DNA of 6,655 nucleotides from Microbacteriaceae bacterium (lineage in GTDB: Bacteria > Actinomycetota > Actinomycetes > Actinomycetales > Microbacteriaceae): contig JAGIAU010000021.1 in the NCBI GenBank assembly GCA_017744755.1, positions 9,865 through 16,519 on the forward strand. The letters run 5' to 3'. Every line of letters begins with the position of its first letter. The stretch's first letter is position 1. The notes under the pieces were generated by a model that saw only the letters and a list, made by a program, of their open reading frames with translations, was not told where the DNA came from and did no database searches. Positions 1 to 5,395 of this stretch are shown here, piece by piece. The translations under genes were made by a program, and so were the position numbers.

Positions 1-811
1 GGGCCTGCCCGATCGCGACGGGCTCGGACAACTCGGCCGACGTCACCCAGCGTGGCGAAGACCAGCGCGCGTTCGTCGACCAGATCGTCCCGACGTCCGG
101 GATCTCCGCCGTCTGCTGGGCGACGATGCCGGCGAGCACGGGCTGGGCGAGCGCGAGCTCGCCGATGCGGATGAGATCGGGGATCGTGCTCGTGTTCGCC
201 GGGTCGGAGCCCGTCGGCTCGACGATCGTCGTGCCGGCGAGGCCGTTCGCGGCGATCCACGCCGCCGCGGCGGCGTGGAACGCCTCCTGCGAGCCGAAGG
301 CCCAGTCGACGAGCAGCCGCGCGTAGTTCCCGCCGGAGGACACCAGCATCGCCTCGAGCGCGTCCCGCTCCGTGATGACCATGCCCGCTGCGGCGTCGAC
401 GCGGCTCTCCGCGTTCGCCACGGCCTCGTCGTAGTAGGCGGCATCCTGCTCGGTGAGCTCGCGCGTCGCCCCGTCCCCCTCGGTGAACGGCATGGCCTCC
501 AGCACGATCAGGGCGGTCGCCACCTTGGTGATCGAGGCGATCGGCCGGGGCGCCGCATCGCCGGCCGCGACGAGCGGCGCATCCCAGCCGACGGCCCCGA
601 TGCCGGAGGCGCCGTACGGCGCCGGCGCCGGCGCGACCTCGGGACCGGCCGGCAGCGCGGCGGCGACCACAACCGGCTCGGTCTCGGGGAGCGGCAGGCC
701 GAGCGCGACGGCGCTGTAGCCGCCGAGGCCGATCGCGCCCATGCCGAGCAGTCCGACGACCGCCACGGCGATCCGGCGGCGCACGTAGACCTCCCGTGCG
801 TGCCTCGCCAT
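1..811 (-). CDS. D-alanyl-D-alanine carboxypeptidase-like protein (serine-type PBP family), C-terminus outside window
   Basis: The first 270 codons of a membrane-anchored penicillin-binding-protein-like enzyme of the DD-carboxypeptidase family (peptidase S11), which trims D-Ala from peptidoglycan stem peptides outside the cell. An Arg-rich stretch (RRR at 11-13) followed by a hydrophobic segment at about 14-38 looks like a signal anchor or uncleaved signal peptide. An Ala/Pro-rich linker (about 50-66) leads to the catalytic domain. The nucleophile motif SITK is at 93-96. The second motif reads S159-G160-G161 followed by N162; the S93-S159 distance of 66 residues equals E. coli DacA S44-S110, so the usual SxN Asn is Gly here. 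EPTGSDP (198-204) is typical of the family. The KTG triad expected shortly after TN (246-247) is not seen up to residue 270. The ATG overlaps the stop of the upstream methyltransferase gene as TGATG, with a G-rich ribosome-binding stretch before it, implying coupled translation. Family assignment is firm; catalytic competence is doubtful. Confidence 0.85.
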   Translation of the reverse strand, partial: MARHAREVYVRRRIAVAVVGLLGMGAIGLGGYSAVALGLPLPETEPVVVAAALPAGPEVAPAPAPYGASGIGAVGWDAPLVAAGDAAPRPIASITKVATALIVLEAMPFTEGDGATRELTEQDAAYYDEAVANAESRVDAAAGMVITERDALEAMLVSSGGNYARLLVDWAFGSQEAFHAAAAAWIAANGLAGTTIVEPTGSDPANTSTIPDLIRIGELALAQPVLAGIVAQQTAEIPDVGTIWSTNARWSSPRWVTSAELSEPVAIGQA

Positions 812-1626
812 CAGCGCCGCCCCCGCCGCCGGATGGCGTGCAGGGCGACCGCGGAGGCGGCCGCGACGTTGAGCGAGTCGACGCCACCGGCCATGTCGAT
901 GCGGACGACCGTGTCGGCTTCGGCGATCGCCCGGCGGCTCAGCCCGTCACCCTCGGTGCCCATGAGGAGCGCGACGCGCTCGGGCGCGTTCGCCGCGAAC
1001 TCGTCGAGCTCCACCGCCTCGTCCGCGAGGGCGAGCGCCGCGAGGTGGAGGCCCGCCTCCCGGACGAGCTCGTAGCCGTCCGGCCAGTCGATGCGCGTCC
1101 ACGGCACCTGGAACACGGTGCCCATGCTCACCTTGATGCTGCGCCGGTAGAGCGGGTCCGCGCAGCGCGGCGTGACGAGCACCGCATCGGCGCCGAGCGC
1201 GGCGGCCGAGCGGAACATGGCGCCGACGTTCGCATGCTCGACGACGTCCTCGAGCACGACGACGGTCCGCGCGCCGGCGAGCAGCTCGCGGGGGTCGGGC
1301 AGGACGGGCCGGTGCATGGCGGCGAGGACGCCGCGGTGGACGTCGAAGCCGGTGATCGCCTCGAGGACGGCCGCGTCCCCGCAGAACACGCTGACGGCGA
1401 CCCCGGCGACCGCGTCGAGGACCTCCGGCAGGTCCCGCTCGAGCGTCAGGACCGAACGCGGCGCGTGGCCGGCGGCGAGCGCGCGGCGGAGCACCTTGAG
1501 CCCCTCGGCGATGTAGAGCCCGCCCGCGGGCTCGAGGCGGCGGCGCAGGGCGACGTCGGTGAGGTTCGCGTAGTCGGCGAGCCGCGGATCGTCGCTCAGG
1601 GCGATGACGCGGACGACCTCGGGCAC
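811..1626 (-). CDS. TrmH/SpoU-family RNA 2'-O-ribose methyltransferase
   Basis: A 271-residue SPOUT-superfamily enzyme expected to transfer a methyl group from S-adenosylmethionine to a ribose 2'-OH in tRNA or rRNA; the substrate cannot be told from sequence. The N-terminal part (about 15-105, with RRRLEPAGGLYIAEG) matches the substrate-binding domain of SpoU enzymes. The catalytic SPOUT domain shows motif 1, NVGAMFRSA (133-141, with N133 and R139), motif 2, MGTEGDGLS (222-230), and motif 3, DMAGGVDSLNVAAA (244-257), which form the SAM-binding trefoil knot. Motif 3 normally has Pro before the Met; here it is Asp244. The start is GTG: no other in-frame start lies nearby and the family N-terminus fits. 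The gene begins 25 nt after the rsmE stop and ends in a 1-nt TGATG overlap with the carboxypeptidase-like gene. TACCCT (1638-1633), six bases before the GTG, could be the -10 of an internal leaderless promoter, but no good -35 is visible. Confidence 0.93.
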   Translation of the reverse strand: MPEVVRVIALSDDPRLADYANLTDVALRRRLEPAGGLYIAEGLKVLRRALAAGHAPRSVLTLERDLPEVLDAVAGVAVSVFCGDAAVLEAITGFDVHRGVLAAMHRPVLPDPRELLAGARTVVVLEDVVEHANVGAMFRSAAALGADAVLVTPRCADPLYRRSIKVSMGTVFQVPWTRIDWPDGYELVREAGLHLAALALADEAVELDEFAANAPERVALLMGTEGDGLSRRAIAEADTVVRIDMAGGVDSLNVAAASAVALHAIRRRGRR

Positions 1627-1632
1627 GGTTCC

Positions 1633-1638
1633 AGGGTA
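1633..1638 (-). promoter_or_regulatory. Possible internal -10 before the TrmH-family gene
   Basis: TACCCT lies in the 25-nt gap after rsmE, six bases before the GTG start, the spacing expected of a leaderless promoter. There is no convincing -35 and TANNNT is common by chance, so this is only a candidate for separate expression of the last two genes. Confidence 0.22.
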
Positions 1639-1651
1639 GGCGCGCTCGGGC

Positions 1652-2446
1652 TCACCAACGGCCGAGGAGCACCTGCAGCGCGGCGAGCGCGGCGGGGCCC
1701 GCGGTGGAGGTGCGGAGCACCTCGGGGCCGAGCCGGACGAGGCGCGCGCCGGCGAGCTCGAGCTCGCGGAGCTCCCAGCCGTCGATGCCGCCCTCGGGGC
1801 CGACGATGAGGGTGATCCTGCCGGCCTCCGGAGCGAGGCTCGCCGGGCCGAGTCGAAGGGCCTCCGCGAACGACTCGAGCGCCGAGGGCTCCAGCACCAG
1901 GACGAGGTCCCTTCGACTCGCCTCCGGCTCGCTCAGGAGGCCAGGGGCGGACACGGAGGCGACGAGCTCCTTGGTCGTGACGAGCCCGCCGACCTCGGGC
2001 ACGACCGGCCGGATCGCCTGCTTCGCGGCCTCCCGGACGACGGCGCGCCAGCGCTCGAGGCCTTTCGCGACCTTGTCGCCCTTCCAGACGGAGACGGAGC
2101 GGGATGCCTGCCACGGCACGACCTCATCGACGCCGAGCTCCGTCGCCGCCTGGATCGCGAGCTCGTCGCGGTCGCCCTTGGCGAGCGCCTGCACGAGGAT
2201 CAGCCGCGGTGAGGGGCGTTCCGCGAGCACGATCTCGTCCGCCTCGATCGCGAACTCGCCCTGCCCGATGTGCACGACCCGCCCCCAGGCGAGCCGGCCG
2301 CGGCCGTCGCCGACCGCGACGCGCTCCCCCGTGCGGATGCGCGCGACCTGGGTCGCGTGCCGCGCATCGGCGCCGCCGACCGGCAGCCGCCGTCCGGCCT
2401 CGAACGCGTCGGGATGGAGCGACTCGTTCAGGTACAGCGACGCCAT
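1652..2446 (-). CDS. rsmE: 16S rRNA (uracil(1498)-N3)-methyltransferase RsmE
   Basis: Methylates N3 of U1498 in 16S rRNA within the 30S subunit using S-adenosylmethionine. The 264-residue protein has an N-terminal PUA-like domain (about 1-75, with the typical DARHATQVARIRTGERV at 27-43) and a C-terminal SPOUT domain (about 80-264). Family signatures are LVQALAKGDRDE (84-95), QAATELGVDEVVPW (99-112), the SAM-site loop IVGPEGG (214-220) and LGPEVLRTSTAG (239-250). It is about 20 residues longer than E. coli RsmE (243). The extra length falls around residues 170-208, where the DNA carries two inverted REP-like sequences that keep the frame open. The gene starts 3 nt after the dnaJ stop with no strong Shine-Dalgarno of its own, so translation is probably coupled to dnaJ. 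The order hrcA-dnaJ-rsmE is conserved in Actinobacteria (M. tuberculosis Rv2374c-Rv2372c). Confidence 0.96.
   Translation of the reverse strand: MASLYLNESLHPDAFEAGRRLPVGGADARHATQVARIRTGERVAVGDGRGRLAWGRVVHIGQGEFAIEADEIVLAERPSPRLILVQALAKGDRDELAIQAATELGVDEVVPWQASRSVSVWKGDKVAKGLERWRAVVREAAKQAIRPVVPEVGGLVTTKELVASVSAPGLLSEPEASRRDLVLVLEPSALESFAEALRLGPASLAPEAGRITLIVGPEGGIDGWELRELELAGARLVRLGPEVLRTSTAGPAALAALQVLLGRW
1830..1937. repeat. Pair of inverted REP-like palindromic elements inside rsmE
   Basis: Two copies of a short element face each other. Copy 1 (1831-1860, plus strand) is GAGCGAG, 11 nt, then CGAGTCGAAGGG. Copy 2 (1934-1909, minus strand) is GAGCGAG, 7 nt, then CGAGTCGAAGGG. The 12-bp outer arms at 1849-1860 and 1909-1920 are perfect reverse complements separated by 48 nt, and the 7-bp arms 1831-1837 and 1928-1934 also pair. 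The form TGAGC...GTCGAAGGG resembles palindromic repeats that I recall as dispersed in high-GC actinobacterial genomes. The pair is translated in rsmE as residues of about 171-181 and 197-206. In RNA it could form one long stem-loop within the message. Confidence 0.7.
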
Positions 2447-2449
2447 GGC

Positions 2450-3574
2450 CTAGAAGAACCCGTGGAACCGCTCGCGGAGGCGGGCGAAGAGCCCCTGCTT
2501 GAACTTCATGAAGCGCGGCGCCGCGTCGTGCCGGGACGACTTGAACTGCTGGATGAACTCCGTCTCCTTGGAGGAGAGGCCCTGCGGCGTGATGACCTGG
2601 ACGGCGATCCGGAGGTCGCCGCGGCCCGCGCCGCGGAGATGCGCGACGCCGCGGCCCTTGATCGTGAGCGCGGCGCCGGACTGGATGCCGGCCGGGATCT
2701 CGACGGGGATCTCGCCGTCGAGGCCCTGCAGCGTCGCCTGGGTGCCGAGCACCGCATCGGTCATCGACACCTCGAGCGTCGCGAGCAGGTCGTCGCCGGT
2801 GCGGCTGAACACGTCGTGGTGCGCGACGGTGATCTCCACGAAGAGGTCGCCGTTCGGGCCGCCGGCCGGTCCGACCTCGCCGAGGCCCGGGAGCTGCACG
2901 CGCACGCCCGTGTCGACGCCGGCCGGGATGTCGACGGGGATCGTGCGCGTCGCACGGACGCGGCCCTCGCCGCCGCAGGTCGCGCACGGGTACGGGATGA
3001 CGGTGCCGTAGCCGCGGCAGGTGCCGCAGGGCATCGAGGTCATGACGGTGCCGAGCAGCGAGCGCATCTGACGCTGCACATGCCCCGTGCCGCCGCAGAT
3101 GTCGCAGGTGACGGGCTTCGTGTCGGGCGCGCAGCAGGAGCCGTTGCAGGTCTCGCAGAGCACGGCGGTGGCGACGTCGAGGTCGCGGCGCGTGCCGACG
3201 AGCACCTCGTCGAGGCCGACCTCGACGCGCAGCAGGGCGTCCTGGCCGCGCTCGGTGCGCGATCGGGGACGCCCGCCCCCGCCGCCGCCCGCGGCGCCGG
3301 CCGCCGCGTTGAAGAACTGCTCGAAGACGTCGCCGAAGCCGCCGAAGCCGCTGAAGCCGAAGTCCGCGCCGGAGCCGCCGAGGTCGTACTTCTCCCGCGC
3401 TTCGGGGTCGCTCAGGACCTCGTAGGCGTGCGTCACCGACTTGAACTGCTCGGAGGCGTCCTCGCTCGGGTTCACGTCCGGGTGCAGCTGCCGCGCGAGG
3501 CGGCGGTACGCCTTCTTGATGTCCTCCTGCGTCGCATCCCGCTCGACGCCGAGGGTCTCGTAGTGGTCAGCCAC
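2450..3574 (-). CDS. dnaJ: Molecular chaperone DnaJ (DnaJ2-type, hrcA-linked)
   Basis: Cytoplasmic Hsp40 co-chaperone that delivers unfolded clients to DnaK and stimulates its ATPase. The 374-residue protein has the full type I layout. The J domain (about 4-66) carries the essential HPD at 31-33. The Gly/Phe region (about 66-101) has FSGFGGFGD and a poly-Gly run. The zinc domain has four cysteine pairs: CETCNGSC (140-147), CDICGGTG (157-164), CGTCRGYG (183-190) and CATCGGEG (197-204). The client-binding beta domains occupy about 205-330, followed by a dimerisation tail. The first zinc repeat ends in Cys instead of Gly, with a second Cys after it. The start is GTG, overlapping the hrcA stop by 1 nt (TAGTG), with GGGGGA a short way upstream inside hrcA. 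The linkage to hrcA, rather than dnaK-grpE, marks it as the second DnaJ of Actinobacteria. It should be heat-inducible through the upstream CIRCE. Confidence 0.97.
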   Translation of the reverse strand: MADHYETLGVERDATQEDIKKAYRRLARQLHPDVNPSEDASEQFKSVTHAYEVLSDPEAREKYDLGGSGADFGFSGFGGFGDVFEQFFNAAAGAAGGGGGGRPRSRTERGQDALLRVEVGLDEVLVGTRRDLDVATAVLCETCNGSCCAPDTKPVTCDICGGTGHVQRQMRSLLGTVMTSMPCGTCRGYGTVIPYPCATCGGEGRVRATRTIPVDIPAGVDTGVRVQLPGLGEVGPAGGPNGDLFVEITVAHHDVFSRTGDDLLATLEVSMTDAVLGTQATLQGLDGEIPVEIPAGIQSGAALTIKGRGVAHLRGAGRGDLRIAVQVITPQGLSSKETEFIQQFKSSRHDAAPRFMKFKQGLFARLRERFHGFF

Positions 3575-4602
3575 TATGCCCGTTCCCCCAATAGCTTGGA
3601 AAGATAGCGTGCCACGGCGCGGACCGCGGCGATGTTCGTCGAGTAGTCCATCCGGGTCGGCCCGAGGACGCCGACGCGCGAGGCGCCGCCCGAGGTCGTG
3701 TACTCGCCGGCGAGGACGCTCGTCTCGGCGAGCCCGGCGGACGCGTTCTCCCGCCCGATCCGCACGGCGACGCCGTGCGCGTCGAGCTCCATCTCGCGGA
3801 ACAGGCGCAGCAGCACGACCTGCTCCTCGATCGCCTCCAGCACGGGCGTGATGCTCCCGGGGAAGTCGGGCTCGGTCCGCGCGAGGTTCGCGGTGCCGGC
3901 GAGGACGAGGCGGTCCTGCCGCTCGCCGCGGATCTGGTCCGTCAGCGCGGCGGCGAGCTGCTCGGCGAGGGCGCGCTCCGCGGAGCTCGGGGCGATGGCG
4001 GAGCAGAACGCGCCGAGCGCGTTCGCCGCCTCGTCGAGCGTCCGCCCCTGCACGGTCGCGTTGAGCCGGGCGCCGAGTCCGGCGAGCAGCTGCTCGTCGA
4101 CGGGCGCGCCGAGGTCGATGAGCCGCTGGTCGACGCGGCCGCCGTCGGCGATGAGCACGGTCATGGCGCGCGCCGGGCCGAGCGCGAGCACCTCGACGTG
4201 GCGCACGCGCGTCGGCGACATGACGGGCACCTGGATGACGGCGACCTGGTTCGTGAGCTGCGAGAGCAGGCGGACGGTGCGGCTGAGCACGTCGTCGAGG
4301 TCGAGGGCCTGGCCCATGAACGACTCGATGGCCTGGCGCTGCGCGGAGCTGAGCGGACGCAGGGCGGCGAGCTGGTCGACGAAGGCGCGGTAGCCCTTGT
4401 CGGTCGGGATGCGGCCGGAGGACGTGTGCGGCGCGGCGATGAGACCCTCGTCCTCGAGGATCGCCATGTCGTTGCGGATCGTGGCGGCAGAGACGCCGAA
4501 TCCGTGGCGCTCCACGATCGACTTCGAGCCGACGGGCTCGCGGGTCGCGACGTAGTCCTCGACGATGACGCGGAGCACCTCGAGACCGCGTTCCGAGACC
4601 AT
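3574..4602 (-). CDS. hrcA: Heat-inducible transcription repressor HrcA
   Basis: DNA-binding repressor of class I heat-shock genes; it binds the CIRCE inverted repeat and is kept active by GroEL in well-studied species. The 342-residue protein opens with a winged helix-turn-helix (about 1-75): REPVGSKSIVERHGFGVSAA (21-40) followed by TIRNDMAILEDEGL, then SSGRIPTDKGYR (61-72) at the wing. A GAF-like and dimerisation part follows, ending in the family signatures RIGRENASAGLAETSVLAGEY (281-301) and GVLGPTRMDYSTNIAAVRAV (311-330). The reading frame is open far upstream (to 4854), but the ATG at 4602 is preferred because the protein then begins MVSERGLEVLRV as in homologues, and GAAGGG (4615-4610) lies 7 nt before it. 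An in-frame ATG at 4620 would add six residues. The stop overlaps the dnaJ GTG as TAGTG. It is probably autoregulated through the CIRCE at 4628-4654. Confidence 0.97.
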   Translation of the reverse strand: MVSERGLEVLRVIVEDYVATREPVGSKSIVERHGFGVSAATIRNDMAILEDEGLIAAPHTSSGRIPTDKGYRAFVDQLAALRPLSSAQRQAIESFMGQALDLDDVLSRTVRLLSQLTNQVAVIQVPVMSPTRVRHVEVLALGPARAMTVLIADGGRVDQRLIDLGAPVDEQLLAGLGARLNATVQGRTLDEAANALGAFCSAIAPSSAERALAEQLAAALTDQIRGERQDRLVLAGTANLARTEPDFPGSITPVLEAIEEQVVLLRLFREMELDAHGVAVRIGRENASAGLAETSVLAGEYTTSGGASRVGVLGPTRMDYSTNIAAVRAVARYLSKLLGERA

Positions 4603-4627
4603 CGCACCGCCCTTCGTCATCACGGAG

Positions 4628-4654
4628 TTGGCACCCGACCCCGGAGAGTGCCAG
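4628..4654 (-). promoter_or_regulatory. CIRCE operator of the hrcA-dnaJ operon
   Basis: On the minus strand the site reads CTGGCACTC, nine bases, GGGTGCCAA. The CIRCE consensus is TTAGCACTC-N9-GAGTGCTAA; each arm matches it at 7 of 9 positions, the two arms are reverse complements at 7 of 9, and the spacer is exactly 9 nt. It lies 26 nt upstream of the hrcA ATG and overlaps the putative -10 and transcription start, which is the expected position for HrcA repression. Confidence 0.88.
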
Positions 4655-4658
4655 TCTA
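4653..4658 (-). promoter_or_regulatory. Putative -10 element of the hrcA operon promoter
   Basis: TAGACT on the minus strand fits the TANNNT -10 pattern. It would place transcription start near 4646, inside the CIRCE, leaving a leader of about 44 nt before the hrcA ATG. No convincing -35 hexamer is visible 16-18 nt upstream, so the call rests on the -10 and the operator overlap. Confidence 0.45.
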
Positions 4659-4696
4659 CCGTTCGGAGCCCGCCACGACGCGCCGTTACCGTGTCG

Positions 4697-4725
4697 TTGC
4701 GCGCCGATATGGGCATCGCTAGGTT
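4697..4725 (+). promoter_or_regulatory. Putative leaderless promoter of the DUF4870-type gene
   Basis: TTGCGC (4697-4702) and TAGGTT (4720-4725) are separated by exactly 17 nt. The ATG at 4733 begins 7 nt after the -10, so transcription would start at or next to the first base of the start codon. No strong Shine-Dalgarno precedes this ATG. Both facts fit the leaderless mRNAs common in Actinobacteria. Confidence 0.6.
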
Positions 4726-4732
4726 GTTCCGC

Positions 4733-5239
4733 ATGACAGCTACCCCGCCCCCGGGCGACCCGAACGTCCCCCCGCAGCAGCCCCAGTACCAGCAGCCGCA
4801 GTACCAGGCCGCGCCGGTCCAGCCTGCTCCGCCTTTCACGCCGGCCGAGGACATCTCGCGCGCGGCGCTCGCCTACCAGCTCGCATGGCTCGGCTGGGCG
4901 GCCTTCATCGGTCCGCTCATCATCTGGCTCACAGGCAAGGACCGCGGTCCGCGCGTCGCGAACGAGGGCAAGGAGGCGCTGAACTTCGGCATCACCGTGT
5001 CCGCGATCGTCGTCGTCTGGAACATCGTCTTCGGCTCGATCGCCGCGGCGAACACGCCGTTCAGCATGTTCGGCTACAGCACCGGCAACGCGGCGCTGTT
5101 CTGGATCTTCGGCCTGCTCAACTGGATCGTCATCATCGGCGTCGTCGTCGTCGCCGCCATCTGGAGCTTCAAGGGCGCCGGCGTGGTCAAGGCGGGCGGC
5201 GCGTACCGCTACCCGTTCGCGATCCGCCTCATCAAGTAA
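4733..5239 (+). CDS. Small DUF4870/Tic20-like membrane protein
   Basis: A 168-residue membrane protein with no established biochemical role. Residues 1-38 form a Pro/Gln/Ala-rich, probably disordered cytoplasmic tail containing QPQYQ twice (17-25). Three hydrophobic segments follow, at about 45-67, 85-106 and 120-145. The loop after the first segment carries NEGKEALNFGI (77-87), the hallmark of DUF4870 proteins, and the end has AGGAYRYPFAIRLIK (154-168), also typical of that family. The ATG at 4733 is preferred over in-frame ATGs at 4565 and 4709 because it lies 7 nt downstream of a plausible -10 and the longer versions lack family-like sequence. The gene is divergent from hrcA (130-bp gap) and convergent with hemW. 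Whether HrcA influences it is unknown; the CIRCE lies about 43 bp upstream of its -35. The family call is fairly secure, the function unknown. Confidence 0.85.
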   Translation: MTATPPPGDPNVPPQQPQYQQPQYQAAPVQPAPPFTPAEDISRAALAYQLAWLGWAAFIGPLIIWLTGKDRGPRVANEGKEALNFGITVSAIVVVWNIVFGSIAAANTPFSMFGYSTGNAALFWIFGLLNWIVIIGVVVVAAIWSFKGAGVVKAGGAYRYPFAIRLIK

Positions 5240-5256
5240 TCGTCAGCAAGTCGATC

Positions 5257-5283
5257 GGGGCGGGGGTGGCGGGCCTCCGCCCC
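5257..5283 (+). terminator. Candidate GC-rich terminator hairpin after the DUF4870-type gene
   Basis: GGGGCGG (5257-5263) pairs perfectly with CCGCCCC (5277-5283) around a 13-nt loop, starting 18 nt after the TAA. A smaller alternative stem, GGCGG/CCGCC, sits inside it. No T-run follows, which is common for actinobacterial terminators but makes the call tentative. Confidence 0.45.
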
Positions 5284-5320
5284 GTTCGCATGTCCGGCCC
5301 CGCTCTCGTTCGATCCGTTC

Positions 5321-5395
5321 TCAGGGACACACGGCGTGTCGAGCGCGAATCGTCGGCGTGTCGCCCTGCTGTCCCTGAATGAGGACTCAGGACAG
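5321..5395 (-). terminator. Repeat-rich hairpin region at the hemW 3' end (candidate terminator)
   Basis: Read on the minus strand, segment A (5395-5387, CTGTCCTGA) overlaps the hemW stop, B (5378-5369) is TCAGGGACAG, and C (5329-5321) is TGTCCCTGA. A pairs with B over 9 bp with one bulged base and an 8-nt loop. B alternatively pairs with C over 9 perfect base pairs around a 40-nt loop. The loop holds two direct copies of CGACACGCCG (5363-5354 and 5341-5332). No T-tract follows. The position between convergent genes favours a terminator, but a dispersed repeat element is also possible. Confidence 0.45.

Noticed and set aside
43..444. Minus-strand open frame of 133 codons as a possible frameshifted part of the carboxypeptidase-like gene
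   Set aside because: It is Arg/Ser-rich and contains none of the PBP motifs; the main frame holds SITK and is open through the window edge.
275..1075. Plus-strand open frame of 266 codons opposite the carboxypeptidase-like and methyltransferase genes
   Set aside because: Highly Arg-rich and crosses the boundary of two real genes on the other strand.
796..1809. Plus-strand open frame of 337 codons
   Set aside because: Antisense to the TrmH-family gene and the rsmE end, with low-complexity Arg/Gly/Asp composition and no promoter or family match.
2270..3607. Long plus-strand open frame of 445 codons
   Set aside because: It lies antisense to dnaJ and rsmE, is Arg/Ala/Glu-rich with no recognisable domain, and is the expected GC-rich mirror of real genes.
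3775..4722. Plus-strand open frame of 315 codons opposite hrcA
   Set aside because: Antisense shadow of hrcA with biased composition; the opposite strand is an unambiguous HrcA.
4565..4732. Longer N-terminus for the DUF4870-type protein (ATG 4565 or 4709)
   Set aside because: These starts lie upstream of or inside the predicted promoter, overlap hrcA or CIRCE, and add no family-like sequence.
4603..4854. Open extension of the hrcA frame upstream of its ATG
   Set aside because: The added residues are Gly/Trp/Cys-rich and unlike HrcA, and they run through the CIRCE and the divergent gene; ATG 4602 has a good Shine-Dalgarno.
5257..5273. G-rich run as a possible G-quadruplex
   Set aside because: Only three runs reach three Gs and one is two; the perfect complementary partner at 5277-5283 makes a hairpin the simpler reading.
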